Source of the DNA: Chryseobacterium sp. MYb7
GTDB lineage: Bacteria > Bacteroidota > Bacteroidia > Flavobacteriales > Weeksellaceae
Length of the DNA: 64,000 bases
Direction: 5' to 3'
NCBI RefSeq assembly: GCF_002979455.1
Contig: NZ_PCOU01000001.1
Span: 1-64,000 of the forward strand
Shown: positions 25,845 through 34,132 of the stretch, one piece after another
Numbering within the stretch: the stretch's first letter is position 1
How the letters are laid out: each line of letters starts with the position of its first letter
Program-made: the position numbers and the translations under genes
The notes under the pieces: model-generated
What the model saw: the letters and a program-made list of their open reading frames with translations, nothing else
Database searches by the model: none
Told to the model about the DNA's origin: nothing

Positions 25845-26938
25845 TGAAGAAAAAAGTAATAGTATCTGCCTTTAGTAATCTGTATACCGATCAGCGAATT
25901 GAAAAGGTATGCAAAACCCTTTTTGATAACGGATATCCTATAGAACTAATCGGAAACGACTGGGATGGAAATGAGAAAATGGATCGTCCCTATCCTTTTT
26001 CCAGAATAGGATTAAAGTCAAAAAGTTTAAAGACTGCTTATTTTGAGTTCAACTGGAAATTATACACAGAACTGAAGAAAAAAGCAGACAAAGATACTAT
26101 CCTTCATGCCAATGACATCGATGCACTTCTGCCAAATTATCTCATTGCCAAAAAATTGAATATTCCTTTGGTGTTTGACAGTCATGAAATTTTCACGGAA
26201 ATGCCCTCGGTACAAAACAGGTTTTCGCAGAAATTCTGGAGAGTGCTCGAAAGAAAGCTGATTCCTCATGTGAAATTCATGATGACGGAAAGTGAAAGTT
26301 ATGCAGAGTGGTTCCATGAAAAATACAATGTAAACCCAATAGTTGTTAGAAATATTCCGAGAAAAATACTTTCTACTCCTGAAATTCCGGACAATCATCC
26401 TAAAATTATTCTGTATCAGGGAGCGATCAATCAGTCCAGAGGAATTGAGAAAATGATTGTTGCCATGCATCATATTAAAGATGCTGTTTTGAAAATTGCC
26501 GGTGACGGGCCGAAGAAAAAAGAATACGAAGAGCTTGTTGTTCATGAAAAATTACAGGAAAAAGTTTTTTTCCTTGGTAAGCTGAAGCCGGAAAATCTTA
26601 GAGAAATTACCAAAATGGCTGATGTAGGGTTTAGTCTTGAAGAAAATAACGGAGTGAGTTATTATTATTCTCTTCCTAATAAAGTTTGTGACTATATTCA
26701 GAGCAGAGTTCCGCTGGTTATGATTAATTTCCCGGAAATGCAGCGCATAAGAAATCAGTTTAATGTAGGAGAAATTATCAAAGATCATCAGCCTGAAACA
26801 ATTGAGAAAGCAATTAATCTTGTTCTTGAAAGAGGGAGATTGCATTATCAGAGTGAACTGAATAAGGCTGCAGATGTATTTTGCTGGGAGAATGAGGAAA
26901 CAAAAATCCTACAGCTTTTTGAAAAAGCATCTCATTAA
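25844..26938 (+). CDS. Glycosyltransferase family 4
   Basis: A 364-residue GT-B enzyme starting MKKKVIVSAFSNLYTDQRI. The N-domain holds ILHANDIDALLPNYLIAKKLNIPLVFDSHEIFTE (typical acceptor-side and DSHE motif). The C-domain begins around NHPKIILYQGAINQSRGIE and includes KIAGDGPKK and the nucleotide-binding EENNGVSYYYSLPNKVCDYIQSRVP (about 267-291). Likely transfers a sugar in cell-surface polysaccharide or lipooligosaccharide synthesis. Coupled to the YgjV-like gene. Confidence 0.88.
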   Translation: MKKKVIVSAFSNLYTDQRIEKVCKTLFDNGYPIELIGNDWDGNEKMDRPYPFSRIGLKSKSLKTAYFEFNWKLYTELKKKADKDTILHANDIDALLPNYLIAKKLNIPLVFDSHEIFTEMPSVQNRFSQKFWRVLERKLIPHVKFMMTESESYAEWFHEKYNVNPIVVRNIPRKILSTPEIPDNHPKIILYQGAINQSRGIEKMIVAMHHIKDAVLKIAGDGPKKKEYEELVVHEKLQEKVFFLGKLKPENLREITKMADVGFSLEENNGVSYYYSLPNKVCDYIQSRVPLVMINFPEMQRIRNQFNVGEIIKDHQPETIEKAINLVLERGRLHYQSELNKAADVFCWENEETKILQLFEKASH

Positions 26939-26957
26939 TAAATTTTACAAAAATGGT

Positions 26958-26965
26958 TATCTTTG
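26958..26965 (+). promoter_or_regulatory. -7 box of sufE
   Basis: TATCTTTG fits TAnnTTTG. It begins 29 bases before the sufE ATG and lies just after the glycosyltransferase stop, giving sufE and the following GT9 gene their own promoter. Confidence 0.5.
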
Positions 26966-26986
26966 CACAAAGAAATTTGATTTAAA

Positions 26987-27406
26987 ATGACCATTAAAGA
27001 AAAACAGCAGGAAATAATCGAGGAATTCGCTTTTCTTGAAGACTGGGAGCAAAAGTATGAGTACATCATTGATCTTGGAAAAGAACTGAAAGGCTTACCG
27101 GAAGAAAGAAAAACCGAAGAAAATTTGATTAAAGGCTGCCAAAGCAAAGTTTGGATTGATGCCGAATTTAAAGATGGAAAGCTTTTCTTTAATGCTGATT
27201 CTGATGGTATTCTGCCAAAAGGGATCGTATCTCTTTTAGTAAGTATTTATAGTGGGCATTCCACTCAGGAAATTCTGGATTCTGATTTCGATTTTATTGC
27301 AGAAATAGGATTACAGGAATTTCTCTCTCCGTCCAGAGCCAACGGATTGATGGCCATGACGAAGCAGATCAAGTTTTATGCAGTTGCGTATCAACTGAAA
27401 TCATAA
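26987..27406 (+). CDS. sufE: SufE-family cysteine-desulfurase partner
   Basis: A 139-residue protein, full SufE length. The sulfur-accepting Cys51 lies in LIKGCQSKVWI, the family hallmark. Other conserved parts are FAFLEDWEQKYEYIIDLGKEL and PSRANGLMAMTKQIK. SufE takes persulfide from SufS for Fe-S cluster assembly. The usual suf genes are not nearby. It is followed after two bases by a GT9 gene, so it shares a transcript with surface-polysaccharide genes. Confidence 0.92.
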   Translation: MTIKEKQQEIIEEFAFLEDWEQKYEYIIDLGKELKGLPEERKTEENLIKGCQSKVWIDAEFKDGKLFFNADSDGILPKGIVSLLVSIYSGHSTQEILDSDFDFIAEIGLQEFLSPSRANGLMAMTKQIKFYAVAYQLKS

Positions 27407-27408
27407 CC

Positions 27409-28380
27409 GTGACCAGAATTTTAGCATATCGTTTTTCCGCATTCGGAGATGTTGCCATGACAGTACCTGTTTTCAGAGAATTTCTGGAGCAGAACCCCGG
27501 TGTGGAAATTATTATGGTCTCCAGGAAAAACTTTGAGGCTCTGTTTGCTGGAATTCCTAATGTAATTTTTAAGGGAATTGATCTGGATGATTATAAAGGT
27601 CTGTTTGGGTTAAGTAAACTGAGCAATGAATTGATCAAAGAGTTTAATCCGGACTGTGTTGCGAATCTTCATGATGTAATCCGGACTAAAATTTTAGATA
27701 GGATATACAGAAGAAAAGGACTCAAGGTTTTCAAAATAGATAAAGGGAAAGAAGAGAAAGAACATCTTACAGACGTTTGGAACCTGGAAAAAAAACAGCT
27801 GAAAAAAACGGTGGAACGTTACGCGGATGTTTTCCGTAGTATGGGATTCAAAGTAGAACTTTCTCATCAATTAAGGCCGCTTTCTGAACATAAGTCAGGA
27901 ATTGGATTTGCTCCTTTTGCTCAGCATAAAGGGAAAATGCTTCCCCTGGAGAAATCGTATGAATTGGTAAGAATTCTGGCTAAGAAACACACGATATATT
28001 TCTTTGGTGGAGGTAAAAAAGAAAAGGAAACTCTTGAAAAATGGGAGCGTGAAATTCCTAATACAAAAAATCTTGCCGGAACATTAAATCTTACAGAAGA
28101 ACTTAATCATATTGCAGAGCTGGAGTTGATGATTTCCATGGATTCTGCCAATATGCATCTTGCAAGTCTTGTTGGGACAAGATGTGTTTCTATTTGGGGT
28201 GCTACTCATCCCTATGCCGGGTTTTTAGGATTTGGTCAGAGTGAAGAAGATGTTGTTCAGGTGAAAGATCTTAGCTGCAGACCATGTTCTGTTTTTGGAG
28301 ATAAAGAATGTTACAGAGGCGACTGGGCGTGTCTTGAGGAATTTGATATCCAGAAAGTGGTGGATAGGGTTAATTTTTAA
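27409..28380 (+). CDS. Glycosyltransferase family 9 (heptosyltransferase-like)
   Basis: A 323-residue protein with a GTG start two bases after the sufE stop. The N-terminus YRFSAFGDVAMTVPVFREFL is the GT9 hallmark; IGFAPFAQHKGKMLPLEKSYELV begins the second Rossmann domain, and ISMDSANMHLASLVGTRCVSIWGATHP (about 244-270) is the donor-binding motif. A C-terminal CRPC...C cluster (CRPCSVFGDKEC) also fits. Members add heptose or other sugars to lipopolysaccharide cores. It ends 11 bases inside the end of the opposing gene. Confidence 0.88.
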   Translation: MTRILAYRFSAFGDVAMTVPVFREFLEQNPGVEIIMVSRKNFEALFAGIPNVIFKGIDLDDYKGLFGLSKLSNELIKEFNPDCVANLHDVIRTKILDRIYRRKGLKVFKIDKGKEEKEHLTDVWNLEKKQLKKTVERYADVFRSMGFKVELSHQLRPLSEHKSGIGFAPFAQHKGKMLPLEKSYELVRILAKKHTIYFFGGGKKEKETLEKWEREIPNTKNLAGTLNLTEELNHIAELELMISMDSANMHLASLVGTRCVSIWGATHPYAGFLGFGQSEEDVVQVKDLSCRPCSVFGDKECYRGDWACLEEFDIQKVVDRVNF

Positions 28381-29491
28381 AAATAATCTTTACAATCTCT
28401 TCAGCTTTAGCTTTATCCGAGTGTATATAATCCAGAATATTCTTTCTGTTTTCGGTATCTTCGTAATCTTTTTCTGCTGAGGTGATAATATGTTGACGAA
28501 TTTCACTCATATCAGATCCATATAGACATAAATCTGTCAAAACTGGGTCGTCTGTGATATTTCCGTTGATAATAACGAAACGGCTGTTGTAAAGGGTGTT
28601 GAATAACTTTACTTTGGTTCCCGAATTCTGGTAGGAGATTAAAATATTGCCGTGGGCATTTTCCAGAAGATGATGAAGTTTTTCCGTAGTTCGAATAGGA
28701 GTGAGACTGATATTCTGAACTTCTGAAATTTTCCTTTTAATATCTTCGCTGGCACGGTCGGAAGCTACAACTAATTGATATTGTGGCAGCGTTTTAAATA
28801 GATCAATAGTTTCATTCAAAGCTCTTTTGTTGTCGGCAGTCGTAAGATCTCCGTGAAAGAGAAAATAATTTCCCTTTTTATCCAGTTGCTTTACTAATCC
28901 GTTACCATGAAAAATGTGAATCAATTGTGCATTTTCAGAATACGTTTCTACTTCGTTATATTCTTTTTCAGACAGACAGAAAACGGTTTCAAATTTTTTT
29001 AATAGTTTTTTCTGATATCCTGTGTACTTTAAAGATTCAATCTTGTAAATAATCTTTTTGAATATATTCTTTTCAGAAAAAGAAAGCCCTTTATAATACT
29101 CTGTTTCGTTATTGTGATAACGAAGGTAGAGTTTGTGGTCATTGTCTCTTAGAAATCGTATAATATAGGCTGTCTGTAAGCCTTCGAACAAAATAGGAGC
29201 TTTTATCTTCTCAAGATTCTTAATTAGTGCTTCGGAATCTCTGATGACAGCTGCAAAAGGTGTTCCTGAAAAATAGAGTAATGGATTCTTTTTCTTTTTA
29301 TAAAAAAATACATTTTCCGTAATTTCTTCAATTTCCGGATCAATCTTATCAGGGATCTGATCTATAAAACAGTGAAGGTGAATTTTTATTCCCAGAGCAG
29401 ATAAAGCCCTGATCTTGTAATATACATCAATAATACCACCATATGAAGGAGGGTAGGGATAATTGAATGATATGATATGGAGTTCCTTCAC
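28370..29491 (-). CDS. Glycosyltransferase, GT4-like
   Basis: A 373-residue GT-B-type protein. The N-terminus reads HIISFNYPYPPSYGGIIDVYYKIRALSALG, a typical GT4 acceptor domain; NYFLFHGDLTTADNKRALNE opens the second domain, and ILISYQNSGTKVKLFNTLYNSRFVIIN (about 287-313) is in the nucleotide-sugar region. Instead of the usual E...GLP...E it has an NSGTKVKL variant, so the donor may be unusual. The stop overlaps the convergent GT9 gene by 11 bases, with no terminator between them. Confidence 0.82.
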   Translation of the reverse strand: MKELHIISFNYPYPPSYGGIIDVYYKIRALSALGIKIHLHCFIDQIPDKIDPEIEEITENVFFYKKKKNPLLYFSGTPFAAVIRDSEALIKNLEKIKAPILFEGLQTAYIIRFLRDNDHKLYLRYHNNETEYYKGLSFSEKNIFKKIIYKIESLKYTGYQKKLLKKFETVFCLSEKEYNEVETYSENAQLIHIFHGNGLVKQLDKKGNYFLFHGDLTTADNKRALNETIDLFKTLPQYQLVVASDRASEDIKRKISEVQNISLTPIRTTEKLHHLLENAHGNILISYQNSGTKVKLFNTLYNSRFVIINGNITDDPVLTDLCLYGSDMSEIRQHIITSAEKDYEDTENRKNILDYIHSDKAKAEEIVKIIFKN

Positions 29492-29733
29492 GTCAGGCGG
29501 AATTCAAATGCAGGCAAAGGTAAATAAATATAAGGAAAAGTGGAGGACACTTTAAATACTGTTGCTTTGTCGAAGAATTTGATTTGAATAACAGAACGCT
29601 TCGGGTAATTAATGAGAATCAGCGGCTATGGGAGATAGATCTGTCAAAGCTATCCCTTCCTTCAAAAATAAATATAAAAAGTAGATATCCTTTTAATCTT
29701 TTTATACAAGCTTGGAGTCCTTAAACAATACTT

Positions 29734-30702
29734 CTACCTTTCATCGTTCTTAGTTTGATTAAAAGTGATCATTTCTAGCCTGTCTATATCTGTTATATAG
29801 GAATCAATAGAAAAGCAAGTTATTTTTTTCTCATCTTCATACATATACCAAGTGGTTTTGCTACCATATGGATTAAAGGTAATAACTCCTTCCCAGTTTT
29901 CCCATTGTCCAAATGATTTTTGCTTTAGATTACCATTTATAATTCTACTTGCCTGTCTTAGTAATGTAGTATTTTCTTTTGTCTCAAAAGTTAAAATTAG
30001 TTTGTAGGCGCTATTGTTTTCTGAAACATACGTTTTTTGGTATTGTTTATTAGAAAAGGATTCAGAATTATCTATTCTTTTTGGTTGACTGCTAACACCG
30101 TTTTGTACACCATTTGTTAGCATTTTTTCCATTATTTCATTTTCAAATTTCATATACTGTTTTATGGAAGAAAATCCAATATGTATATCTTCCAAAATTC
30201 TAAATGACATTAGAGGCCCCGATTTAGCATAAATTAAGCTAACATTAATAATCACTAAGTCATTGTTTTGAGTATTAGAAACCAAAACTTTTACGGGAAT
30301 AAAAATTTCTTGGTTAATATCATTTTTTGAGATTCTGTTTTCTTCTATTAAAATTTCTTTCACAAAAGAATGTTTCCAGTCAATCTTAATTTTTTCGTTA
30401 TCAACTGTAAATACTTTTTTGCAATTAAGAAAATTTTGTATAATGTTATCGCTGTACATTGCATTATTATATTTATAATCCGAGCTATCAGACATTCTCT
30501 TATATCGCAATGTATCACCATTTTTCAGATAGTCCTCCAGTAATTGCCTGTAACTTTGATGCTTCTTAAAAAATGAAATTAAATTATCATTCTTTAAAAA
30601 ATTAGTGATTTCTTTTATGTCTTTTTCTACAGTTTGTGTACGTTGTGAAAAAGAGTTAGTATGTACTGTAAAAATTAGAATTAAACAAACAAAATATTTC
30701 AT
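29734..30702 (-). CDS. Secreted hypothetical protein at the end of the toxin island
   Basis: A 322-residue protein (second Met preferred) with a signal peptide (KYFVCLILIFTVHTNSFSQ). The mature part is polar and Lys/Asn-rich with no recognisable family. It lies 78 bases after the second small gene on the same strand and is more AT-rich than the flanking core genes, suggesting it belongs to the same accessory block (29734-33698). It could be a periplasmic partner or an unrelated cargo gene. Confidence 0.62.
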   Translation of the reverse strand: MKYFVCLILIFTVHTNSFSQRTQTVEKDIKEITNFLKNDNLISFFKKHQSYRQLLEDYLKNGDTLRYKRMSDSSDYKYNNAMYSDNIIQNFLNCKKVFTVDNEKIKIDWKHSFVKEILIEENRISKNDINQEIFIPVKVLVSNTQNNDLVIINVSLIYAKSGPLMSFRILEDIHIGFSSIKQYMKFENEIMEKMLTNGVQNGVSSQPKRIDNSESFSNKQYQKTYVSENNSAYKLILTFETKENTTLLRQASRIINGNLKQKSFGQWENWEGVITFNPYGSKTTWYMYEDEKKITCFSIDSYITDIDRLEMITFNQTKNDER

Positions 30703-30780
30703 CATTAGCTTTTATTATAAATTATGATTATAAAACCACTTTTTACTATTACTTCAAAAGTGGCTTTATTAGAAAATTAG

Positions 30781-31035
30781 TTAACCTTCTATTGGAAAAA
30801 CCTGTCTTACAAACTTGAGCAGTTCCTCAATAGCTTTAAATTCTTTTTCTACAGGAATTTGTCCAGTGAAATAGTTTACATTCATTTTATCACCATTTTT
30901 CTCTATTCTAAATATTGAATCTAGCTTGAAATTTCCATTTTCTGGAATGCCCACTGTTAATGAATTAATAAGATTATGAAACTGAGTAGCATAACCTAAT
31001 TCCTGTAATTCTTCTTGTAACTCACTAATATTCAT
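30781..31035 (-). CDS. Small paralogous protein 2, candidate immunity protein
   Basis: The ATG at 31035 gives 84 residues; an in-frame TTG at 31041 would overlap the preceding gene. The last 27 residues are almost the same as those of its neighbour: GQIPVEKEFKAIEELLKFVR then QVFPIE. The N-terminal halves differ (here MNISELQEELQELGYATQFHN). It lies 2 bases after the first copy, third in line behind the toxin-like gene. A conserved C-terminus with a diverged N-terminus fits toxin-antidote pairs. No known family recognised. Confidence 0.65.
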   Translation of the reverse strand: MNISELQEELQELGYATQFHNLINSLTVGIPENGNFKLDSIFRIEKNGDKMNVNYFTGQIPVEKEFKAIEELLKFVRQVFPIEG

Positions 31036-31037
31036 AA

Positions 31038-31295
31038 TCAAATCTCTATTGGGAAAACTTGTCTTATGAATTTTAAAAGCTCATCTATAGTCTTAAATTC
31101 TTTCTCTACTGGAATCTGTCCTAAAGGATATTGTATGATGATTTTTTCTTTTTCAATTCTAATTTGTGATACAGAATTCACTTTAGGATTTCCCTTGTTA
31201 TCATCAATACTATTAAAAATGATTCCCAATTTTTCTTGTAAATAAGGATTATAACCTTCGTCAGAAAGTTTATTTATAATTTCTTTTATGTTCAT
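31038..31295 (-). CDS. Small paralogous protein 1, candidate immunity protein
   Basis: An 85-residue cytosolic protein beginning MNIKEIINKLSDEGYNPYLQ. It starts 15 bases after the stop of the 795-residue toxin-like gene. The C-terminal GQIPVEKEFKTIDELLKFIR then QVFPIE is shared with the next gene. Both have the outline of a small alpha/beta protein: helix, strands with GNPKVNSVSQIRIEKEKIIIQ, final helix. Immunity function is inferred from position and size only. Confidence 0.67.
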   Translation of the reverse strand: MNIKEIINKLSDEGYNPYLQEKLGIIFNSIDDNKGNPKVNSVSQIRIEKEKIIIQYPLGQIPVEKEFKTIDELLKFIRQVFPIEI

Positions 31296-31310
31296 TATAT
31301 ATAATTTTAA

Positions 31311-33698
31311 TTATTTCACATGATAACTAGAAGCTCCACCTCGTAACCACGAGTCTGCAAACTCATCCAAGCCAATCACTGCTTCAATTCCTTTTCCTTT
31401 TCCTATCCCTTCAGGAGGCCATGGGTCTCGAACAAAGACTTTTCCATCAACAATTTTATCAACAATGATAACATGATAGTTACCATTTTCTGGTAAGACT
31501 ATACCTATCCATGAACCTTCTTTTGAAATATCTTCTAAAATTAATGGCATCAAATTATCTGGATTTCTGATAAAAGTTCTATCAAGAATCTCTTTATCCT
31601 TAAATACTTTTTTCAGTGCGTCTAAAATTCCATCAGGAAAAGTTCCCATTTCTTCAGTAGTTCTTGCAAACTCCCTAATAACTTTTTCAGTCATTTCAAT
31701 GCCATGATCTTTAGCTAATTGTCTGATACATGCAGCAGCACAAGACATATTATGCTCTTGAGCAACCATATTTCTGGAAAGGACTTCAAGGTATTTTAAA
31801 ATTCCTCCTGTTCCAGTGCCTATTCTAGGTTTGAGTATCTTACTCCAGAAAGCATTAACCTCTTTAAAATCTCCTTTGAAAATAGGTTTTTCTCTCCATT
31901 TCAGAAGATAACCATCTGCTTTAGCCAGAATTTCAATACCAAGCTTTTTAAACCCTATTCTTGCACTGGCAAGAATGTTAAAAATGCTTTGAGCTTTCTT
32001 TCCTTGTAACACAATTTCTTCAATCTCCTCTGTTGTCATGGCTAAATCTTCTGCTTTAGCACCATTCTTAGCACCCTGTAATAAGTCCTCAATGAACCTG
32101 ATAAATCCTTTAAATCCTTTAGCGCATGCCTTCCCAAATCTAATAATAAATCTTGAAAGAAAAGCCAGTAAATCTGTAATTCCTAATGTAGCTACAGAAA
32201 CAGTTTCTCTTGCCAGAACCTTTAATACACTTGCTGCTTTTTGTACATAAGTAGCTCCTTTTACCACATTCCCTGCACCCTCTGTAAAAATAAGTAACAG
32301 AATATTAATTAGTAGTTCAAAGGCAAAAATGCCTACATAAAAAGCTACTGTATATCTTGAAACATCACCAAAATACTCTTTCATCTTATCAAGTATTCCT
32401 TTCATATCAGATTGAGAAATGCTTCCACTGGCTTTGAATAGGTCTTTAATTCCCTGTAAGAACTTAGGAACATTCTCTGTTACCCAATCCAGTACATCCT
32501 CAGCTTTTTCCATCAAGTCTCTTCTTTCAAGATACTGCTGATAGGAGAAAGCAGTTGTAGGCTGTAAAAGAAACTCTAAAATATACAGCAAGCATTGTAT
32601 AAGGCTGATCAGTCCACTATTAACACCACAATAAAAAGCATTGGCTATTTTAAGAATCTCTACCCCTTGTTTTATCATGTCACTAAGATCATCTGTTATA
32701 TTGGTCAGAAAAGATTTAATATCATTAATGACTCCTGTAATCTTATTAACCAGCTTTTTAAAAGCATCAGGAAGGTGTTCTATAGAAGCTTCTTTAACTT
32801 TATTAGCTGCCTGTTTCACCATAGCCCATACCTTTGAAAAAGCAACTTCTGCTCCCTGAACAAAAGGATTGTTACCTAAGTTCTCAAAGAACTGTGCTGC
32901 TTTATTTATATTAACAGGAACTGCAACACCTCCTATAATAGGGATTAATGGAGAATAATCTTTAGCCTGAGGATTATAATTCTTCTCTGTAGGCTTAAAA
33001 ACTTCCAGCTTTTCAGCACACCATCCAATGGCATCAGCAGGAATAGAAGAAATATTTCCTATAATCTCTTCAAACCTTCTGTCTCCTGTATAAAACTGAT
33101 ATTCTCTCATTAAAGCCTGATGAACAAGGGTAGCATCTATTTTATCTTTCTCAAAAGTATAAGCAAGCTGAGTCAAATAAGCTGCTTCATCTTCCATAGA
33201 GGTAATATTCCTGAAAAACTGACCATTTACATTGGAGGGTAATGGTTCTGGAAATCTCTTGAAGAGCTGTACAAAGTAATCTCCCATCTTGGCAATGTAA
33301 AAATCACCAGAAAAGTTTGATTTGTTAGGATTAGGTTTTTCATAGAACAGAAACAAAGCCTGCTTCTTTCGGGCATTGGCCTGATAGCTTCCATATACCT
33401 GAGATCCTGTTTCACAGGGCAGAACTTCTGCGTAGTATTCATATCCTTTTTCTCCCTTTTCATTGACTCCTGTTGATGCAAATACAGATACAGGATTATC
33501 AGTAAGATAAGAATACCCTAAAGGAGTATTTCTATAGTCATGGAATGGGCTTCTGTAATCAGGAGAATTATCTTTGTTGACTATATAATCACCCAAAGCG
33601 TTCTTGTCACCCACAAATCCCTTTTTTAGATCCTCCTGGGAAATGACCTTGAATTTAGAGAGGTCATGACTCCAATCGTCATCAAATTGTTTTTTCAT
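31311..33698 (-). CDS. Polymorphic-toxin-like protein with C-terminal C39-like cysteine peptidase domain
   Basis: A 795-residue protein with no signal peptide. Residues 1-230 are a globular N-terminal region, about 245-440 are helical and amphipathic, and hydrophobic segments lie at about 450-475 and 498-516. The last 160 residues form a papain/C39-like peptidase: QEHNMSC with catalytic-type Cys653 six residues after Gln647, His742 in NYHVIIVD and Asp758 in VRDPW. The order Q-C-H-D is that of C39 and papain-like peptidases. Two small paralogous genes follow within 20 bases. Together this looks like an intercellular-competition effector (possibly type VI or contractile-injection delivered, since no signal is present) with its immunity genes. 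No VgrG, PAAR or Hcp gene is in the window. Confidence 0.75.
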   Translation of the reverse strand: MKKQFDDDWSHDLSKFKVISQEDLKKGFVGDKNALGDYIVNKDNSPDYRSPFHDYRNTPLGYSYLTDNPVSVFASTGVNEKGEKGYEYYAEVLPCETGSQVYGSYQANARKKQALFLFYEKPNPNKSNFSGDFYIAKMGDYFVQLFKRFPEPLPSNVNGQFFRNITSMEDEAAYLTQLAYTFEKDKIDATLVHQALMREYQFYTGDRRFEEIIGNISSIPADAIGWCAEKLEVFKPTEKNYNPQAKDYSPLIPIIGGVAVPVNINKAAQFFENLGNNPFVQGAEVAFSKVWAMVKQAANKVKEASIEHLPDAFKKLVNKITGVINDIKSFLTNITDDLSDMIKQGVEILKIANAFYCGVNSGLISLIQCLLYILEFLLQPTTAFSYQQYLERRDLMEKAEDVLDWVTENVPKFLQGIKDLFKASGSISQSDMKGILDKMKEYFGDVSRYTVAFYVGIFAFELLINILLLIFTEGAGNVVKGATYVQKAASVLKVLARETVSVATLGITDLLAFLSRFIIRFGKACAKGFKGFIRFIEDLLQGAKNGAKAEDLAMTTEEIEEIVLQGKKAQSIFNILASARIGFKKLGIEILAKADGYLLKWREKPIFKGDFKEVNAFWSKILKPRIGTGTGGILKYLEVLSRNMVAQEHNMSCAAACIRQLAKDHGIEMTEKVIREFARTTEEMGTFPDGILDALKKVFKDKEILDRTFIRNPDNLMPLILEDISKEGSWIGIVLPENGNYHVIIVDKIVDGKVFVRDPWPPEGIGKGKGIEAVIGLDEFADSWLRGGASSYHVK

Positions 33699-33743
33699 AA
33701 GCTGTGTTTTAGTAATTAATATTTTGTTTTATTGTTACTAAAG

Positions 33744-33751
33744 CAAAGCTA
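33744..33751 (-). promoter_or_regulatory. -7 box of the toxin/immunity operon
   Basis: On the minus strand this reads TAGCTTTG (TAnnTTTG). It would give a leader of about 40 bases before the toxin ATG at 33698. Confidence 0.45.
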
Positions 33752-33853
33752 ATCCTTACCTACGCCAGAACTTGACGCGTTAAATTATAAATGAATTAAA
33801 ATGAAAAAGAGTCTGATATTAGAAAAGTAGAATTTCATCTTGGGTTAGATAGC

Positions 33854-33885
33854 AAAAAAATCTCCCAGTTTTCTGAGAGATTTTT
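33854..33885 (-). terminator. Terminator of the tRNA-Val pair
   Basis: On the minus strand the stem AAAATCTC/GAGATTTT with a 12-base loop is followed by a T-run, directly after the second tRNA. Confidence 0.75.
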
Positions 33886-33886
33886 G

Positions 33887-33961
33887 TGGGCCCTGAGGGA
33901 TTCGAACCCCCGACCCTCTGGGTGTAAACCAGATGCTCTGAACCAACTGAGCTAAGAGCCC
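33887..33961 (-). tRNA. tRNA-Val (anticodon TAC), second of pair
   Basis: A 75-base cloverleaf. Acceptor GGGCTCT pairs with AGGGCCC, D-arm GCTC/GAGC, anticodon stem TCTGG/CCAGA around loop TTTACAC (anticodon TAC), T-arm with GGTTCGAATCC. The CCA end is not encoded. It differs from its upstream twin only in the acceptor stem. Confidence 0.96.
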
Positions 33962-33996
33962 TGAAATTTTTTGAAAGGCTTCAGTATCCTTTTCTG

Positions 33997-34071
33997 TGGG
34001 TCCTGAGGGATTCGAACCCCCGACCCTCTGGGTGTAAACCAGATGCTCTGAACCAACTGAGCTAAGAACCC
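33997..34071 (-). tRNA. tRNA-Val (anticodon TAC), first of pair
   Basis: A 75-base cloverleaf, same as the downstream copy except for the acceptor stem GGGTTCT/AGGACCC. There the fourth pair is T-A instead of C-G, a compensatory change. It is 35 bases upstream of the other copy and served by the promoter at 34102-34132. Confidence 0.96.
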
Positions 34072-34101
34072 TCTAGACTTGTTCTCTTGTTTAGAGTGGT
34101 G

Positions 34102-34132
34102 CAAATATACGACTTATTCCTTAATCTCCAAA
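34102..34132 (-). promoter_or_regulatory. Promoter of the tRNA-Val pair (exact Bacteroidota consensus)
   Basis: On the minus strand: -33 TTTG (34129-34132), 19 bases, -7 TATATTTG (34102-34109). This exact match inside the window is a useful reference for judging other promoter candidates. The predicted start is about 20 bases before the tRNA 5' end. The -33 element lies inside the 3' end of folC. Confidence 0.8.

Noticed and set aside
29492..29733. Gap between glycosyltransferase and accessory island
   Set aside because: I looked for an ORF, a hairpin terminator, tRNA remnants and IS ends and found none convincing.
29734..34071. Toxin island as an integrative element inserted at tRNA-Val
   Set aside because: No integrase gene, and no partial tRNA copy at the other end near 29500-29730; the second tRNA is a full functional gene.
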